Below the pieces are notes generated by a model that saw only the letters and a program-made list of their open reading frames with translations, did no database searches and was not told the origin of the DNA. Made by a program: the position numbers and the translations under genes. Shown piece by piece: positions 1 through 9,380 of a DNA stretch of 64,000 nucleotides. Origin of the DNA: Planctomycetaceae bacterium. Its GTDB lineage: Bacteria > Planctomycetota > Phycisphaerae > UBA1845 > UTPLA1. The stretch lies in contig WYBU01000064.1 in NCBI GenBank assembly GCA_011525745.1, forward strand, positions 21,300-85,299, in the 5' to 3' direction. Positions within the stretch are counted from its first letter, which is position 1, and each line of letters opens with the position of its first letter.

Positions 1-5
1 TCTGC

Positions 6-30
6 CGGACCGGGCAAAACAGCCGGTCCG
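6..30. other. Perfect 8-bp inverted repeat (hairpin) upstream of tRNA-Ala
   Basis: CGGACCGG at 6-13 and CCGGTCCG at 23-30 form an 8-bp stem around a 9-nt loop. No T-tract follows on either strand, so it is not a convincing intrinsic terminator. It may be the end of an upstream gene's 3' region or a processing hairpin before the tRNA. Confidence 0.5.
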
Positions 31-44
31 AAGAATTCAATCCC

Positions 45-117
<73 letters not shown>

Positions 118-326
118 TTGCCGGGCTTTCACGTCGTTGCAACGAACACGCAATCGCGGCAGACTTGTTCAGTCTCGCAGTGGTCCACTGCACCCAATCG
201 CATGGTATGGGATGGCGAAGCTCTCGCCAGACAGGTTTCGCCACTCGGTCGAAAACGGTTCGCGCGAGCGCTTGGCTGTGCCGTCCGCCCAAGGCGGCCC
301 GCATCACGCGCAACGGAGATACACGG

Positions 327-2312
327 ATGATCAACATCGCCGCTCTTGTTTCCGTCGGGTTCTTCCTGCCGCTCGTCAACGACGCCGACCCCGCGAAGTA
401 CACGATCGACGGCCCGCGAATCCGCGTGTTCAACAACCACGTGGGCGCGGAATGGCAGGCCGGACCCCGGGGCCTGAAGCTCGTCAAGCTGCGCGATGGC
501 CTGAACGACACGGATTTCACCTGGGACACCGACGCATTTGTCATCGTCCTGAAGTCGGGACGCCGCGTCCGCTCTTCCGAAATGGCCCTCGTCCAGCCGC
601 CCCGCGGCGAGGACGTCCCGCCCGTCAGCGGCGCCGTCTGCCGCGCCGAGCAGACGCGCGGCACTTCCGTGCAGGCGGTGCTGCGCGAGGATGAATCCGG
701 CATCCGCGTGGCCTGGCGCGCGATCCTGCGCGACGACGCGGACCACGTTCGACAGGAAGTGACGCTGAACGCCGAGAACGAAGCGGTGGCGATCGCCGAA
801 ATCGTTCTGATCGACGTTCCCGCACCGGCCGGGCGCGTGGCGGGAAGCTGCCTCGGCTCGCCGATTACGGCCGGCAACCTGTTTCTGGCCGTCGAGCATC
901 CGATGAGCCGCTCCAGCGTGAATCAGGGCCGCGCGAACTGCCTGATGCCGCGCGTCTTGCCGCTGCGCCCCGGCGCGACGGCGAGCTACTCCAGCGTCAT
1001 CGGCGTCGCCCGGCCCGGGCAGATGCGCCGCGCCGTGCTGCGCTACGTCGAGATGCAGCGGTCGCATCCCTACCGCCCGTTCCTTCACTACAACTCGTGG
1101 TATGACCTGGGCATGTTTACGCCGTTCAACGAGAAGGAGTGCGTCGAGACGATCCGGACGTTCGCGCGCGAGCTGGTCGAAAAGCGCGGCGCCAGGATCG
1201 ACAGCTTCCTGTTCGACGACGGCTGGGACAACTACGAGTCCGTATGGGAATTCCACTCCGGCTTTCCCAACGGTTTCGCGCCGCTGCGACAGGCCGCGGC
1301 TTCGGCGGGCGCGGCCCCGGGCGTTTGGCTCTCGCCGTGGGGCGGCTACGGCAAGCCGCGCGAGCGGCGCCTGGCCCACGGTAAATCGCAGGGGATGGAA
1401 GTCGATGCGCAGGGTTACGCCCTGTCCGGTCCGAAATACTATGCCCGCTTCCAGCAGGTCACGCGCGAATTCGTGACCACTTACGGCGTCAATCAGTTCA
1501 AGTTCGACGGCACCGGCAGCCCCGACAAAACGTACGAAGGCAGCGCGTTCGACAGCGATTTCGACGCGGCCATCAGCCTGATCACCGATCTGCGCCGCCT
1601 GCGGCCCGATCTGTTCATCAACCTCACCACCGGCACCTGGCCGTCGCCCTTCTGGTTGCGCTTTGCCGACTCGACCTGGCGCGGCGGCCACGATCACAGC
1701 TTCACCGGCAAAGGCTCGGACCGGCAGCGCTGGATCACTTATCGCGATGCCGACACCTACCGCGGCGTCGTGCAGCGCGGACCGCTGTACCCGCTCAACT
1801 CGCTGATGCTGCACGGGCTGATCTACGCGAAACACGCCAACAAGCTCAACAGCGATCCCAACGGCGACTTTCGCGACGAGGTGCGCAGCTACTTCGGCAG
1901 CGGCACGCAGTTGCAGGAGATGTACCTCTCGCCGTCGCTGCTGACGCCGCGCGACTGGGACGACCTGGCCGAAGCCGCGAAGTGGTCGCGGTCCAACGCC
2001 GACGTACTCGCGGACACGCACTGGATCGGCGGCGATCCCGAAAAACTGGAAGTCTATGGCTGGGCGTCGTGGTCGCCGCGAAAGGGCATCGTCGTGCTGC
2101 GCAACCCGTCCGACCGGCCGCAGACGTTCAGACTGGAAATCGGCTCGGCGTTCGAGCTGCCGGCCGGCGCGCCGCAATTGTATGTCGCGCAAAGTCCGTT
2201 CACATCCGACGCCGGCCGGGCCGAGTTGAAACTGACCGCCGGAAAACACGCGACGCTCGAATTGAGGCCGTTTGAAGTCATCGTCCTTGAAGCAGCGCCG
2301 CAGGTGCGATAA
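327..2312 (+). CDS. Exported GH36-like glycoside hydrolase (alpha-galactosidase superfamily)
   Basis: 661 aa. The first residues (MINIAALVSVGFFLPLV) look like a short signal or anchor segment. The centre is a TIM-barrel region typical of clan GH-D: FLFDDGWDNY near residue 294, then WLSPWGGYG. The nucleophile motif QFKFDGTG puts the candidate catalytic Asp at about 394. A second conserved acid lies in RGGHDHS (Asp about 456). The C-terminal part (about 550-661) is beta-rich, as in GH36. The family hydrolyses alpha-galactosides and related glycosides; the substrate here cannot be read from sequence. An upstream in-frame extension would run back into tRNA-Ala, so the ATG at 327 is preferred. It stands alone between the tRNA and a repeat-filled gap. 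Could equally be a catalytically divergent GH36 homologue. Confidence 0.72.
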   Translation: MINIAALVSVGFFLPLVNDADPAKYTIDGPRIRVFNNHVGAEWQAGPRGLKLVKLRDGLNDTDFTWDTDAFVIVLKSGRRVRSSEMALVQPPRGEDVPPVSGAVCRAEQTRGTSVQAVLREDESGIRVAWRAILRDDADHVRQEVTLNAENEAVAIAEIVLIDVPAPAGRVAGSCLGSPITAGNLFLAVEHPMSRSSVNQGRANCLMPRVLPLRPGATASYSSVIGVARPGQMRRAVLRYVEMQRSHPYRPFLHYNSWYDLGMFTPFNEKECVETIRTFARELVEKRGARIDSFLFDDGWDNYESVWEFHSGFPNGFAPLRQAAASAGAAPGVWLSPWGGYGKPRERRLAHGKSQGMEVDAQGYALSGPKYYARFQQVTREFVTTYGVNQFKFDGTGSPDKTYEGSAFDSDFDAAISLITDLRRLRPDLFINLTTGTWPSPFWLRFADSTWRGGHDHSFTGKGSDRQRWITYRDADTYRGVVQRGPLYPLNSLMLHGLIYAKHANKLNSDPNGDFRDEVRSYFGSGTQLQEMYLSPSLLTPRDWDDLAEAAKWSRSNADVLADTHWIGGDPEKLEVYGWASWSPRKGIVVLRNPSDRPQTFRLEIGSAFELPAGAPQLYVAQSPFTSDAGRAELKLTAGKHATLELRPFEVIVLEAAPQVR

Positions 2313-3059
2313 GGCTTCTTTTAGAAATGGCCGCGCATCAAGAAAACGGGGGGGATGTTCAGCCCCCGCGCGCACAAGTGGCGACTTTGCCCAGGGTGGC
2401 GCCTCGCGAGGGCTTGGCCTTGTGGAGTTCTGTGCCATAAGCGTGCGCGCAGAAATAAGCAGTACGATTTCATCGGGGGTGGCATGGTCAAGCCCTCGCG
2501 CGCGAACGGCCCCATTTTGGCGGAAAACGTACCTCGCGAGGGCTTGGCCATGTTGAGCGTCACCATGCTTGAGTGCCGCTGATACGTGCAAGTTATTTCC
2601 GCGCGCGCCCATTGTGTTTCAACGCCAACGGCGTTGCATCCTCCAGCCCGGGGTTGGAGCGGCGTGCCACGCCGCGACAACCCCGGGAGCATCGCCCCAC
2701 TAAGGCCGATCGACCCCAACGGGGTCGCGGAACGGCCCGCGACGCCTGCCGGGACCCCGTTGGGGTCCCATTGAATCATTGCTGGCTGACCCGGGGTTGC
2801 CCCGCCATTTCATGGCGAGGCAACCCCGGGCTGAAGGCCGCGACCCCCTTGGGGTCCTCATCTTTTCAGCATGCTCGTGCAATCCACCTTCGTTCCCACC
2901 TTTCCGGTGCGGAAATCACGACAAAAAGAATGCACGAAGAATTGCACCGCTTTGGGAAGTCGTTGAAGACCCCGCCCATGCCAGCGATTCACTGATTCGC
3001 CCCCTTCCGCTCTTCGCCACCGCTTGACCCGCAAGCCGTGCGGGCGGAGATTCTTGAGC
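2313..3059. repeat. Repeat-filled intergenic region (no gene seen)
   Basis: 747 bp with no convincing coding region. It holds repeats of the type GCGAGGGCTTGGCC (about 2404-2417, 2536-2549, and inverted at about 2483-2500). It also has several long GC palindromes built from CCCGGGGTTG / CAACCCCGGG and ACCCCGTTGGGGTCC (about 2645-2860). The repeats are imperfect and look like degenerate REP-type elements rather than a single transposon. Confidence 0.6.
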
Positions 3060-4340
3060 ATGGCGGCCTCGTTCGATCCGGCGGATGCCGAGTTCATGCA
3101 GCGCGCCCTGCGGCTTGCGCCTCGCGGGGAGGGGCGCGTCGAGCCGAATCCGATGGTCGGCGCGGTGCTCGTCCGCAATGATCGCGTGCTCGCCGAAGGC
3201 TGGCACGGCCGCTTCGGTGGTCCACACGCCGAAATCGAGGCGCTGCGCGCGTGTGCGGTCCGACACGGCGCCGACGCCGCCCGCGGCGCGACTTGTTACG
3301 TCACGCTCGAACCCTGCTGCCATCACGGCAAGACGCCCCCGTGTACCGATGCCCTGATCGCCGCGGGCGTGGCTCGCGTCGTGGCCGCCATGCGCGATCC
3401 ATTCCCCGAAGTGGCGGGGCGAGGCATTCGCACGTTGCGACGTGCGGGCGTGCGTGTCGATGTCGGCCTCCTGGAGGAGCAGGCGGCGTGGGTGAACCGC
3501 GCCTTCGTCCATCGCGTCACGACCGGCCGCCCCTGGGTGACACTGAAGTGGGCGCAAAGCCTCGACGGCAAGATCGCCACGCACGCCGGCGCATCGCGCT
3601 GGATTTCGTCCGAGGCGTCACGGCGCGAGGTCCATCGGCTGCGCGGCCGCATGGACGCGGTCATCGTCGGCGTCGGCACGGTGCTGGCGGATGACCCGGA
3701 ACTGACCTGCCGTCACGTTCGCCCTCGCCGCGTCGCGACCCGCGTCGTGCTCGACAGTCGACTGCGCACGCCGCACAGCGCGAAACTCGTCTACACCGCG
3801 AAGCAAACGCCGACGCTGATCTTCACGTCCGCCGCCGCGCCATCCGCGCGGCGGAAGGCGCTGGAGCGCGCCGGTTGCGAGGTCTGCATCGTCGCATCAT
3901 GGCGAATGCGATCCGCGACCTTGAGTAAGCGGGCATCCCTGCCGCGCATGTACCGAACCGCGACCGTCAGCGAGCGGCGAGTGCCGCCTCGACTCATCCG
4001 AACCGCGACCGTCAGACAGCGGCCCCTCCTGTCGCCGCGCGCCGTACTCGACGAACTCGGCCGCCGCAACATGACCAACGTTCTCGTCGAAGGTGGCGGT
4101 TGCGTACTCGGTTCTTTCTTCGACGCGGGACTGGCCGACGAAGCCGTGGTTTTTGTCGCGCCCTGCCTCATCGGCGGCGCGGACGCCCCCGGTCCGCTGC
4201 ACGGACTCGGACGCACCGCGGTCCCGTCGCTGCAAGACGCGGATGTGATAGAGTGTCGTTCATGCGGTCCGGATCGAATGTGGCGATTGCGGCTCAGCCC
4301 GGCGCGCGCCCGATCGCGCCGCGCGAAAAATGGGCCATAG
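3060..4340 (+). CDS. ribD: Bifunctional riboflavin biosynthesis deaminase/reductase RibD
   Basis: 426 aa; deaminates and then reduces the pyrimidine intermediate of riboflavin synthesis in the cytoplasm. Residues 1-150 are the zinc deaminase: PHAE (His56, Glu58) and PCCHHGKTPPC (Cys86, Cys95) supply ligands and catalytic Glu. Residues about 160-415 are the reductase: WVTLKWAQSLDGKIA, SRWISSEASRREVHRLR, and NVLVEGGG near the C-terminus. The ATG at 3060 was chosen because homology begins immediately after it. Residues about 288-325 are an Arg-rich insertion made of two copies of a palindromic repeat (YRTATVSER, IRTATVRQR) that also occurs in intergenic DNA. It falls between the reductase beta-strand GCEVCIV and the helix AVLDELG, so the fold could survive. 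The 3' end overlaps the next gene by 79 bp. Confidence 0.93.
   Translation: MAASFDPADAEFMQRALRLAPRGEGRVEPNPMVGAVLVRNDRVLAEGWHGRFGGPHAEIEALRACAVRHGADAARGATCYVTLEPCCHHGKTPPCTDALIAAGVARVVAAMRDPFPEVAGRGIRTLRRAGVRVDVGLLEEQAAWVNRAFVHRVTTGRPWVTLKWAQSLDGKIATHAGASRWISSEASRREVHRLRGRMDAVIVGVGTVLADDPELTCRHVRPRRVATRVVLDSRLRTPHSAKLVYTAKQTPTLIFTSAAAPSARRKALERAGCEVCIVASWRMRSATLSKRASLPRMYRTATVSERRVPPRLIRTATVRQRPLLSPRAVLDELGRRNMTNVLVEGGGCVLGSFFDAGLADEAVVFVAPCLIGGADAPGPLHGLGRTAVPSLQDADVIECRSCGPDRMWRLRLSPARARSRRAKNGP
3921..4035. repeat. Two palindromic repeat copies inserted in frame within ribD
   Basis: Copies at about 3955-3975 and 4000-4018 match the intergenic consensus CCGCGACCGTCAGGGAGCG. They keep the ribD frame open and add roughly 37 residues with no counterpart in ordinary RibD reductase domains. 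See the findings. Confidence 0.7.
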
Positions 4341-6040
4341 CCGCGATCCTGCTTCTGGCCGCGCTGCTCCGCGTGCCATACCTGGGGCGTGTTCCGCCGC
4401 CGCTGAATCAGGACGAAGCGTCGCGCGGCTACGACGCCTGGTGCCTGTGGGAAACCGGCGCCGATCGCTGGGCCGCCCGCTGGCCGTTCTTTCTCAAGAG
4501 CTTCGGTCCCGGCGACTACACCGCGGCGCTGTCGACCTATCTGATCGTCCCGCTCATTCCGCTTCTAGGCCCGACGCCCGAAGCGATGCGCCTGCCCTCC
4601 GCGATCCTGGGCGTGGCGACCGTGCTGGCGCTCTGGCTGTGGATGCGGCGGCAGTTCGAACCGAGCGTCGGACTGCTGGCGGCGCAGTTTCTCGCCACCC
4701 AGCCCTGGCATGTCTCGATGTGCCGCACCGCGCACGAGTCGGCGCTCGTGCCTTTCTTTCTCACATGCGGACTGATGCTGTGGTCGCGTGGGCGTCTGCC
4801 GCCGATCGCAGGACCGCTCGATAGCCCGTCTCGGCGAAGCACGCCGCCAACCGGGCGTCGAGGGTTGAGTGCGTTCTTCGCCGGAATAATGCTCGGCCTG
4901 TGCGCGTGGGTCTATCCGGCCTCGAGGTTCCTCGTGCCGATCATGTTGCTCGTCATGCTGCTCGTCGCCCCGCGCGCCTGGATCGCGCTGCTGCGGACCG
5001 CCGGCGGGCGAAGGGCGGCCGGCGCGGCGATGATCGGCCTGATGCTCGGCACGCTGCCGGTGTGGTGGACGTTGTGGCGCGCTCCGGAACAGGCGGCGGC
5101 GCGGGCGCAGGCGACGGTTTTGTTCTACGCGCCCTGGAGCGCCGGGCACATCGCGCGCGAAATCGCGTGGAACTACGCCGCCGAATTCGATCCGCGCACG
5201 CTGATCGTACGCGGCGAGGACATCTCCAGCGGCGACGTGCTCGAATTCGGCCGACTGCTGCACGTCGAGCTGCCGCTGACGCTCGTCGGCCTCGCCGTGT
5301 TGATCCGCCAGGCGGTTCGCTCCACGGCGGCGCGTTTTCTGCTGGCCTGGCTGCTGCTGCATCCGCTTCCCGCCGCGATCTGCGGGGGGTGGAATCCCCA
5401 TCCGATGCGGGCGGTTCTCGGCGCGCCGATCTGGGCGATCGTCTCGGCGATGGGCGCACTGACCGCGGTGCGATGGCTGGCCCGTCGCGCGTCAGGCGCC
5501 GGCGACTTTTGCGACAGCCGCGCGCGGCGCGTCGTGCGCGGGTGCGCGTCGCTGGGCTTCGCGGCGTTGCTGGTCAACGTCGCGTGGTGCGCCCGAGGTT
5601 ACGCGACCGATTATCCCGATCGCGTTGCGGACGATTTTCAGGAAAATCTGACGCACGCCATGGCGTGGGCCGGCGCGCACATGAACGCGTACGACGTGAT
5701 CGGCGTGACCGACGTGAGCAATCAGCCCTACATCTACGCGCTGCTCTACGCTCCCGTTCCGCCGAAGCAATGGCGGGCGGCGCGTGTGGTCGTTGCACCG
5801 TGGAACAACCGCTTCGATCATGTCGTGCGCGTCGACAAGTTCCTGTTCAATGCGCTGGATCGCGAAGATCGTCCGGCCGTGCGCGCGCTGGCCGAAGAAT
5901 TGGCGTCGCTGCCGAAGGGGGCGCGCTGTCTGTACATCGACGTTCCCGGTCGCGGACCGCCCGGACGCGTCGTGACGACGTTCCCGCGTCGCAACGGCGA
6001 CGTGGGCCTCGAGCTGCGCGAGTTTCGTGTGGGAGAGTGA
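4262..6040 (+). CDS. Multi-pass membrane glycosyltransferase, ArnT/PMT (GT39/GT83-like) family
   Basis: About 592 aa with roughly ten hydrophobic segments. The first is AAILLLAALLRVPYL and is followed by the NQDEASRGYDAW motif, which carries the conserved acidic residue of lipid-linked-sugar glycosyltransferases (PMT_2 superfamily). A long soluble C-terminal region (about 460-592) follows the last helices. Such enzymes move a sugar from a polyprenyl-phosphate donor to lipid or protein on the outer face of the cytoplasmic membrane; acceptor unknown. The start is uncertain: ATG 4262 and GTG 4280 both lie inside the end of ribD, implying translational coupling. No other sugar-lipid genes are adjacent. 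Confidence 0.72.
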   Translation: MRSGSNVAIAAQPGARPIAPREKWAIAAILLLAALLRVPYLGRVPPPLNQDEASRGYDAWCLWETGADRWAARWPFFLKSFGPGDYTAALSTYLIVPLIPLLGPTPEAMRLPSAILGVATVLALWLWMRRQFEPSVGLLAAQFLATQPWHVSMCRTAHESALVPFFLTCGLMLWSRGRLPPIAGPLDSPSRRSTPPTGRRGLSAFFAGIMLGLCAWVYPASRFLVPIMLLVMLLVAPRAWIALLRTAGGRRAAGAAMIGLMLGTLPVWWTLWRAPEQAAARAQATVLFYAPWSAGHIAREIAWNYAAEFDPRTLIVRGEDISSGDVLEFGRLLHVELPLTLVGLAVLIRQAVRSTAARFLLAWLLLHPLPAAICGGWNPHPMRAVLGAPIWAIVSAMGALTAVRWLARRASGAGDFCDSRARRVVRGCASLGFAALLVNVAWCARGYATDYPDRVADDFQENLTHAMAWAGAHMNAYDVIGVTDVSNQPYIYALLYAPVPPKQWRAARVVVAPWNNRFDHVVRVDKFLFNALDREDRPAVRALAEELASLPKGARCLYIDVPGRGPPGRVVTTFPRRNGDVGLELREFRVGE

Positions 6041-6074
6041 TGCCGAAGAGTCCCAGGGGCGCCGCGGAGCCTGC

Positions 6075-6773
6075 TTACGGCATCGACAGATCGAACATTC
6101 GCGACACGACCGACACGCCGCTGGGCAGGCAGTCGCGAACCGCCATCGCGTAGCTCGAACCATCCGCGTCGGCGCCGGCCAGCAGCGCCGATTCGTCGAG
6201 GCACGCCACGATCATGTCGGCTTCGTCGGCATCGTCGGGAAGGTCCTTCCGCGGACCGGCCACCGCCAGTACGACGACCTGTTCCGGCTCGGCGGAGCAG
6301 GACGCGTTCAGCGCGATGCGCAGGAACTCGCGCGGATCAATCGAATCCAGTGAAGAACCGGCCCCCAGGTCCATCGGGCTGATCGCACGACACTGACAAT
6401 CGCCGTCTGACTCGCGAAAAATCGCCAGCACGACGCATTCTTCCGAAGGGCCGACCGCGGCATGACCACGCGGTGTACCGCTCGACACCACTTCGACGCG
6501 ATGGCCGCGCACCAGGTCGCGCGACGACGGCGTCCCGTGCGGCCACATCGCCCACAACAGCGCCGCCGCGGCCGACAACGCAGCCGCGCTCCAAAGCCCC
6601 CGGCGCACAAGCGTACGCCTGCGCGGCTGCGTTGTTGCCGCGGTCGCGCCGATCGGCGGCGCCACGTACCGCGGTCGATGATCGGCCGATCGCACCGGCT
6701 CGCTATCCGCACGGACCAGTTCGTCGGCCTCGATCGCCAGGCGCAACAGAATGTCAAGCTCGCGGTCTTCCAT
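6075..6773 (-). CDS. Single-pass membrane protein, probable anti-sigma partner of the adjacent ECF sigma factor
   Basis: 232 aa. A short cytoplasmic N-terminus (about 55 residues, starting MEDRELDILLRLAIEADEL) precedes one hydrophobic segment (LWSAAALSAAAALLWAMW, about 60-78). The C-terminal region of about 150 residues is predicted outside the membrane and has three scattered cysteines and many acidic residues. I see no HxxxCxxC zinc anti-sigma motif, so the assignment rests on topology and on being downstream of an ECF sigma gene on the same strand. The gap to that gene is large (about 407 bp) and repeat-filled. Alternative: unrelated membrane protein. Confidence 0.5.
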   Translation of the reverse strand: MEDRELDILLRLAIEADELVRADSEPVRSADHRPRYVAPPIGATAATTQPRRRTLVRRGLWSAAALSAAAALLWAMWPHGTPSSRDLVRGHRVEVVSSGTPRGHAAVGPSEECVVLAIFRESDGDCQCRAISPMDLGAGSSLDSIDPREFLRIALNASCSAEPEQVVVLAVAGPRKDLPDDADEADMIVACLDESALLAGADADGSSYAMAVRDCLPSGVSVVSRMFDLSMP

Positions 6774-7180
6774 GTTCGCTCACCACGTTATTCACATTCG
6801 CCCGCGCGGCGCTCGGAATGCTCCACTTCTGTTGAGACCTTCGAATTCCCTTCACACGCAGGTCCGCTCCGCGCTCACTGAAGGCGGATTTATTCGCCCG
6901 CCTCACCGATTCTCGGACACCGCGCCGCACAACCCACGACGGAGCATCGACTTACGAGCGGTTGTCACGCGCGGCCTTTCTTCCCTTCGTACCGATTACG
7001 CCGACTTCCTTCGTGTCCCGCGACGATTTTCAATCGTCGAGCCGCACAACTCGCGACAGAGCATCCACCGACGAGCGCGTGTTCCGCGGGGTCTTTCCTC
7101 CCTTCGTGCCTTTGTGCCTTCGTGTCTTAGTTCCTTTTTTTATCACAAATTGGGTTGCCGGCGCGGCGTGCGCCGTACCA
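6774..7180. repeat. Intergenic imperfect tandem duplication of about 117 bp
   Basis: Two diverged copies (about 6906-7022 and 7023-7133) align with an offset of 117 bp. Each contains GCCGCACAAC, GAGCATC and a C/T-rich tail of the type CTTTCNTCCCTTCGTNCC. The tail ends in CCTTCGTGCCTTTGTGCC and a T-run at 7134-7141. No coding region is seen. Confidence 0.6.
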
Positions 7181-7810
7181 TCACGGGGCCTCGCTGAACC
7201 CCTTTCGCGACAGGCACGTTTTCAGCTTGGCGTAGGCCGCCTGTTTTCGGGCGTTGACCGTACTGGCCGCAAGGCCCATTTCCGCCGCCATTCCGCGGTC
7301 CGTTTTGCCCTGCGTCGTTCCGACCACGATGCGTCGCTCCTCATCCGTCAGGCTGTATGCCCGTCCGCCGGTGTGCAGGCAATCGCGAACGGCGTCCAGC
7401 AGCTCGCACATCCGCAAAAAAGCCGCCGGGTCCGCGGACTCATCCGCGGTGGATGAAACGTATCGATCGAGGTCGTCCATCGCGCGCGGCGTCCCGCGAT
7501 CGTCGCGCATGTGGCGGAGCCACGTCTTGTAACCGATGGCATAAAGGAACGTGCTGAACGACGCCTTCTGCGGGTCGTACCGCCCGCTGTGCAGGGCGCT
7601 CCAGGCCGCTGTCCACGTCTGCTGGGCCAGTTCCTCGATCAGGTCGGCTCCGGCGGCAGTCTTCTTGTGGAAAAACGCTTTCAGCCCGCCGTTGAGCCGG
7701 CGGTGCAGGTTGGCAAATGCCTCGGCGTCACCCTCGCGCGCGGCCTGGGCGAGGTCCGCAAGCGTCGCTAACGCGTTGGATCGCCCATCGGGCGGCGGGG
7801 GGATGCTCAT
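7181..7810 (-). CDS. ECF-type RNA polymerase sigma factor
   Basis: 209 aa; directs RNA polymerase to a specific regulon. Region 2 is about residues 20-95 (DAEAFANLHRRL, then FSTFLYAIGYKTWLRHMRD). Region 4 is about 145-200, with an HTH-like segment GKTDRGMAAEMGLAASTVNARK. Between them lies an acidic linker. Length is normal for the family. It starts with ATG at 7810. The next gene on the same strand encodes a single-pass membrane protein, the usual sigma/anti-sigma order. Subgroup not assigned. Confidence 0.85.
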   Translation of the reverse strand: MSIPPPPDGRSNALATLADLAQAAREGDAEAFANLHRRLNGGLKAFFHKKTAAGADLIEELAQQTWTAAWSALHSGRYDPQKASFSTFLYAIGYKTWLRHMRDDRGTPRAMDDLDRYVSSTADESADPAAFLRMCELLDAVRDCLHTGGRAYSLTDEERRIVVGTTQGKTDRGMAAEMGLAASTVNARKQAAYAKLKTCLSRKGFSEAP

Positions 7811-8045
7811 GCGACTTCCGACCGTAGCATGGTCGGTCGGCCCGTTTTTGTCGATTCGGGCCGCTATGATCGTCTATTTCATGCAAAATGCCGAGCGCGG
7901 GCAGCCTCGTTGCTAATAAGTCAGGCGAACGCACTTGCCGTTCTCGCCGAAGATACGGAGAATAGCGGGTTGTTGCGTTTTCAGGCACACTCAGGGGACG
8001 AAGCAGCAATCCACCCCCCAACGGGACTTCTTGAGAGGAATCACC

Positions 8046-9380
8046 ATGACTTCGCGGACCGGTTCGATCATCCCTCGTTTTGAACGCATTCTTGCGGTCG
8101 CCTCCATCGCCGCCGTCGCCCTCTCGGCGGCCGTCGTGGCCGCCCAGAATCCGGGCGAGTTGGACAAACCCAAGCCCCTGCCACCGGTCGGCGCGGCTCA
8201 ACCGGCAGGTGCCGCTCAGCCCGCCGGCGTCGCCCAACCGGCCGGCGCTCATGCGGCGACCGGCGTGGGTACCATTCCCGCCGGTGTCGGTGAGGCCCGC
8301 ACTTTCTCCGGTCCGGGAATCGTCTTCGACACGCCGGTGCACGACTACGGCCGAGTGATGTCCGGACCGAACGTGGCGCATGACTTCTGGTTCACCAATC
8401 CCGGTACTGAGGTCCTCAAGGTCACCAACGTGCGAACGAGCTGCGGCTGCACCACGGCCGGCGCGTGGGATCGCGAAATCCCGCCGGGCGAATCGGGCCG
8501 CATCCCGATTCAGATTTCGACCGCCAAGGTCGGCGGCAAGTTCAGCAAGACCATCACGGTCGACACCAACGTGAAAGAAAGCCCGCAGGTAATGCTGCGG
8601 ATCGAGGGCGAAGTGTGGCGGCCTGTCGAAGTGACGCCTCCGCATCTGTCGTTCGGCCGCCTCACGGCCAACGCCACGCAGCCCATGACCGCCGAAGCGA
8701 CGATTGTCAACAACATGACCGATCTGCTGGAGATCAAGGGCGTCACCAGTCAGAACCCGGCGTTTCGCGCCGAGGCCATTCCGATCGAGGCCGGCAAGAA
8801 GTACAAACTGGTCGTGACGGCCAATCCGCCGTTCTCGACGGGCAATCTCACGTCGCAGATCAAGATTCAGACCAACATCCCCTCGTCGCCCGAGGTGCTG
8901 GTCGTGGCATCGGCCTACGTTCCCGAGCCGGTGCAGTTGATGCCGGCTATTCTGAACATCCCGACGCAGGCGCCGAACCCCTATGAAAAGCAGGTCTATG
9001 TCAAGAACAACTCGGGCCAGTCGATTCAGATCAGCAACATTAAATGCCCGGACAGCCGCCTGGAGGTCAGCGTCGCCCCGCGTCCGCCGGAGCTGGATCA
9101 TGTCGTGATCGTCAAGTTCCCGGCCAACTACATCGTCCCGCCCGGCGGCGTGCAAATCACGATGGACACCAGCCTGGAATCCACCAAGAGCCTGACGCTG
9201 CGCGTGATTCAGCCGACCATCGCCGCTCAGACGGCCCGCCGAACGCCGCCGGTCGTTCGCGCGACCGGTGCGAAACCGACCACGCAGCCTGCGACGCCCG
9301 GCCTGATACACAAGCCGATACTTCAGCCCGGCGCCGAGGACCAGAGCGAAGGCACGCTGATTCGACCAAATAAACAGTAG
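8046..9380 (+). CDS. Exported DUF1573-domain protein
   Basis: 444 aa. A signal peptide (RILAVASIAAVALSAAVVAA) precedes a low-complexity Ala-Gln-Pro repeat (AQPAG three times, about residues 50-75). The DUF1573 domain follows at about 95-200, with FDTPVHDYGRV and the signature TSCGCTTAG. Two further beta-sandwich regions fill residues 200-420. DUF1573 proteins are abundant exported Ig-like proteins in Planctomycetota and Bacteroidota; function unknown. Start ATG 8046 is preceded by GAGAGGAA at 7-8 nt. It lies upstream of an exported rhodanese and a MauE-like protein on the same strand, so a joint periplasmic role is plausible. Confidence 0.88.
   Translation: MTSRTGSIIPRFERILAVASIAAVALSAAVVAAQNPGELDKPKPLPPVGAAQPAGAAQPAGVAQPAGAHAATGVGTIPAGVGEARTFSGPGIVFDTPVHDYGRVMSGPNVAHDFWFTNPGTEVLKVTNVRTSCGCTTAGAWDREIPPGESGRIPIQISTAKVGGKFSKTITVDTNVKESPQVMLRIEGEVWRPVEVTPPHLSFGRLTANATQPMTAEATIVNNMTDLLEIKGVTSQNPAFRAEAIPIEAGKKYKLVVTANPPFSTGNLTSQIKIQTNIPSSPEVLVVASAYVPEPVQLMPAILNIPTQAPNPYEKQVYVKNNSGQSIQISNIKCPDSRLEVSVAPRPPELDHVVIVKFPANYIVPPGGVQITMDTSLESTKSLTLRVIQPTIAAQTARRTPPVVRATGAKPTTQPATPGLIHKPILQPGAEDQSEGTLIRPNKQ

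Noticed and set aside
129..2612. Long open frame on the minus strand opposite the GH36-like gene
   Set aside because: Arg/Ala-rich translation with no domain; shadow of a high-GC coding strand with clear GH36 motifs.
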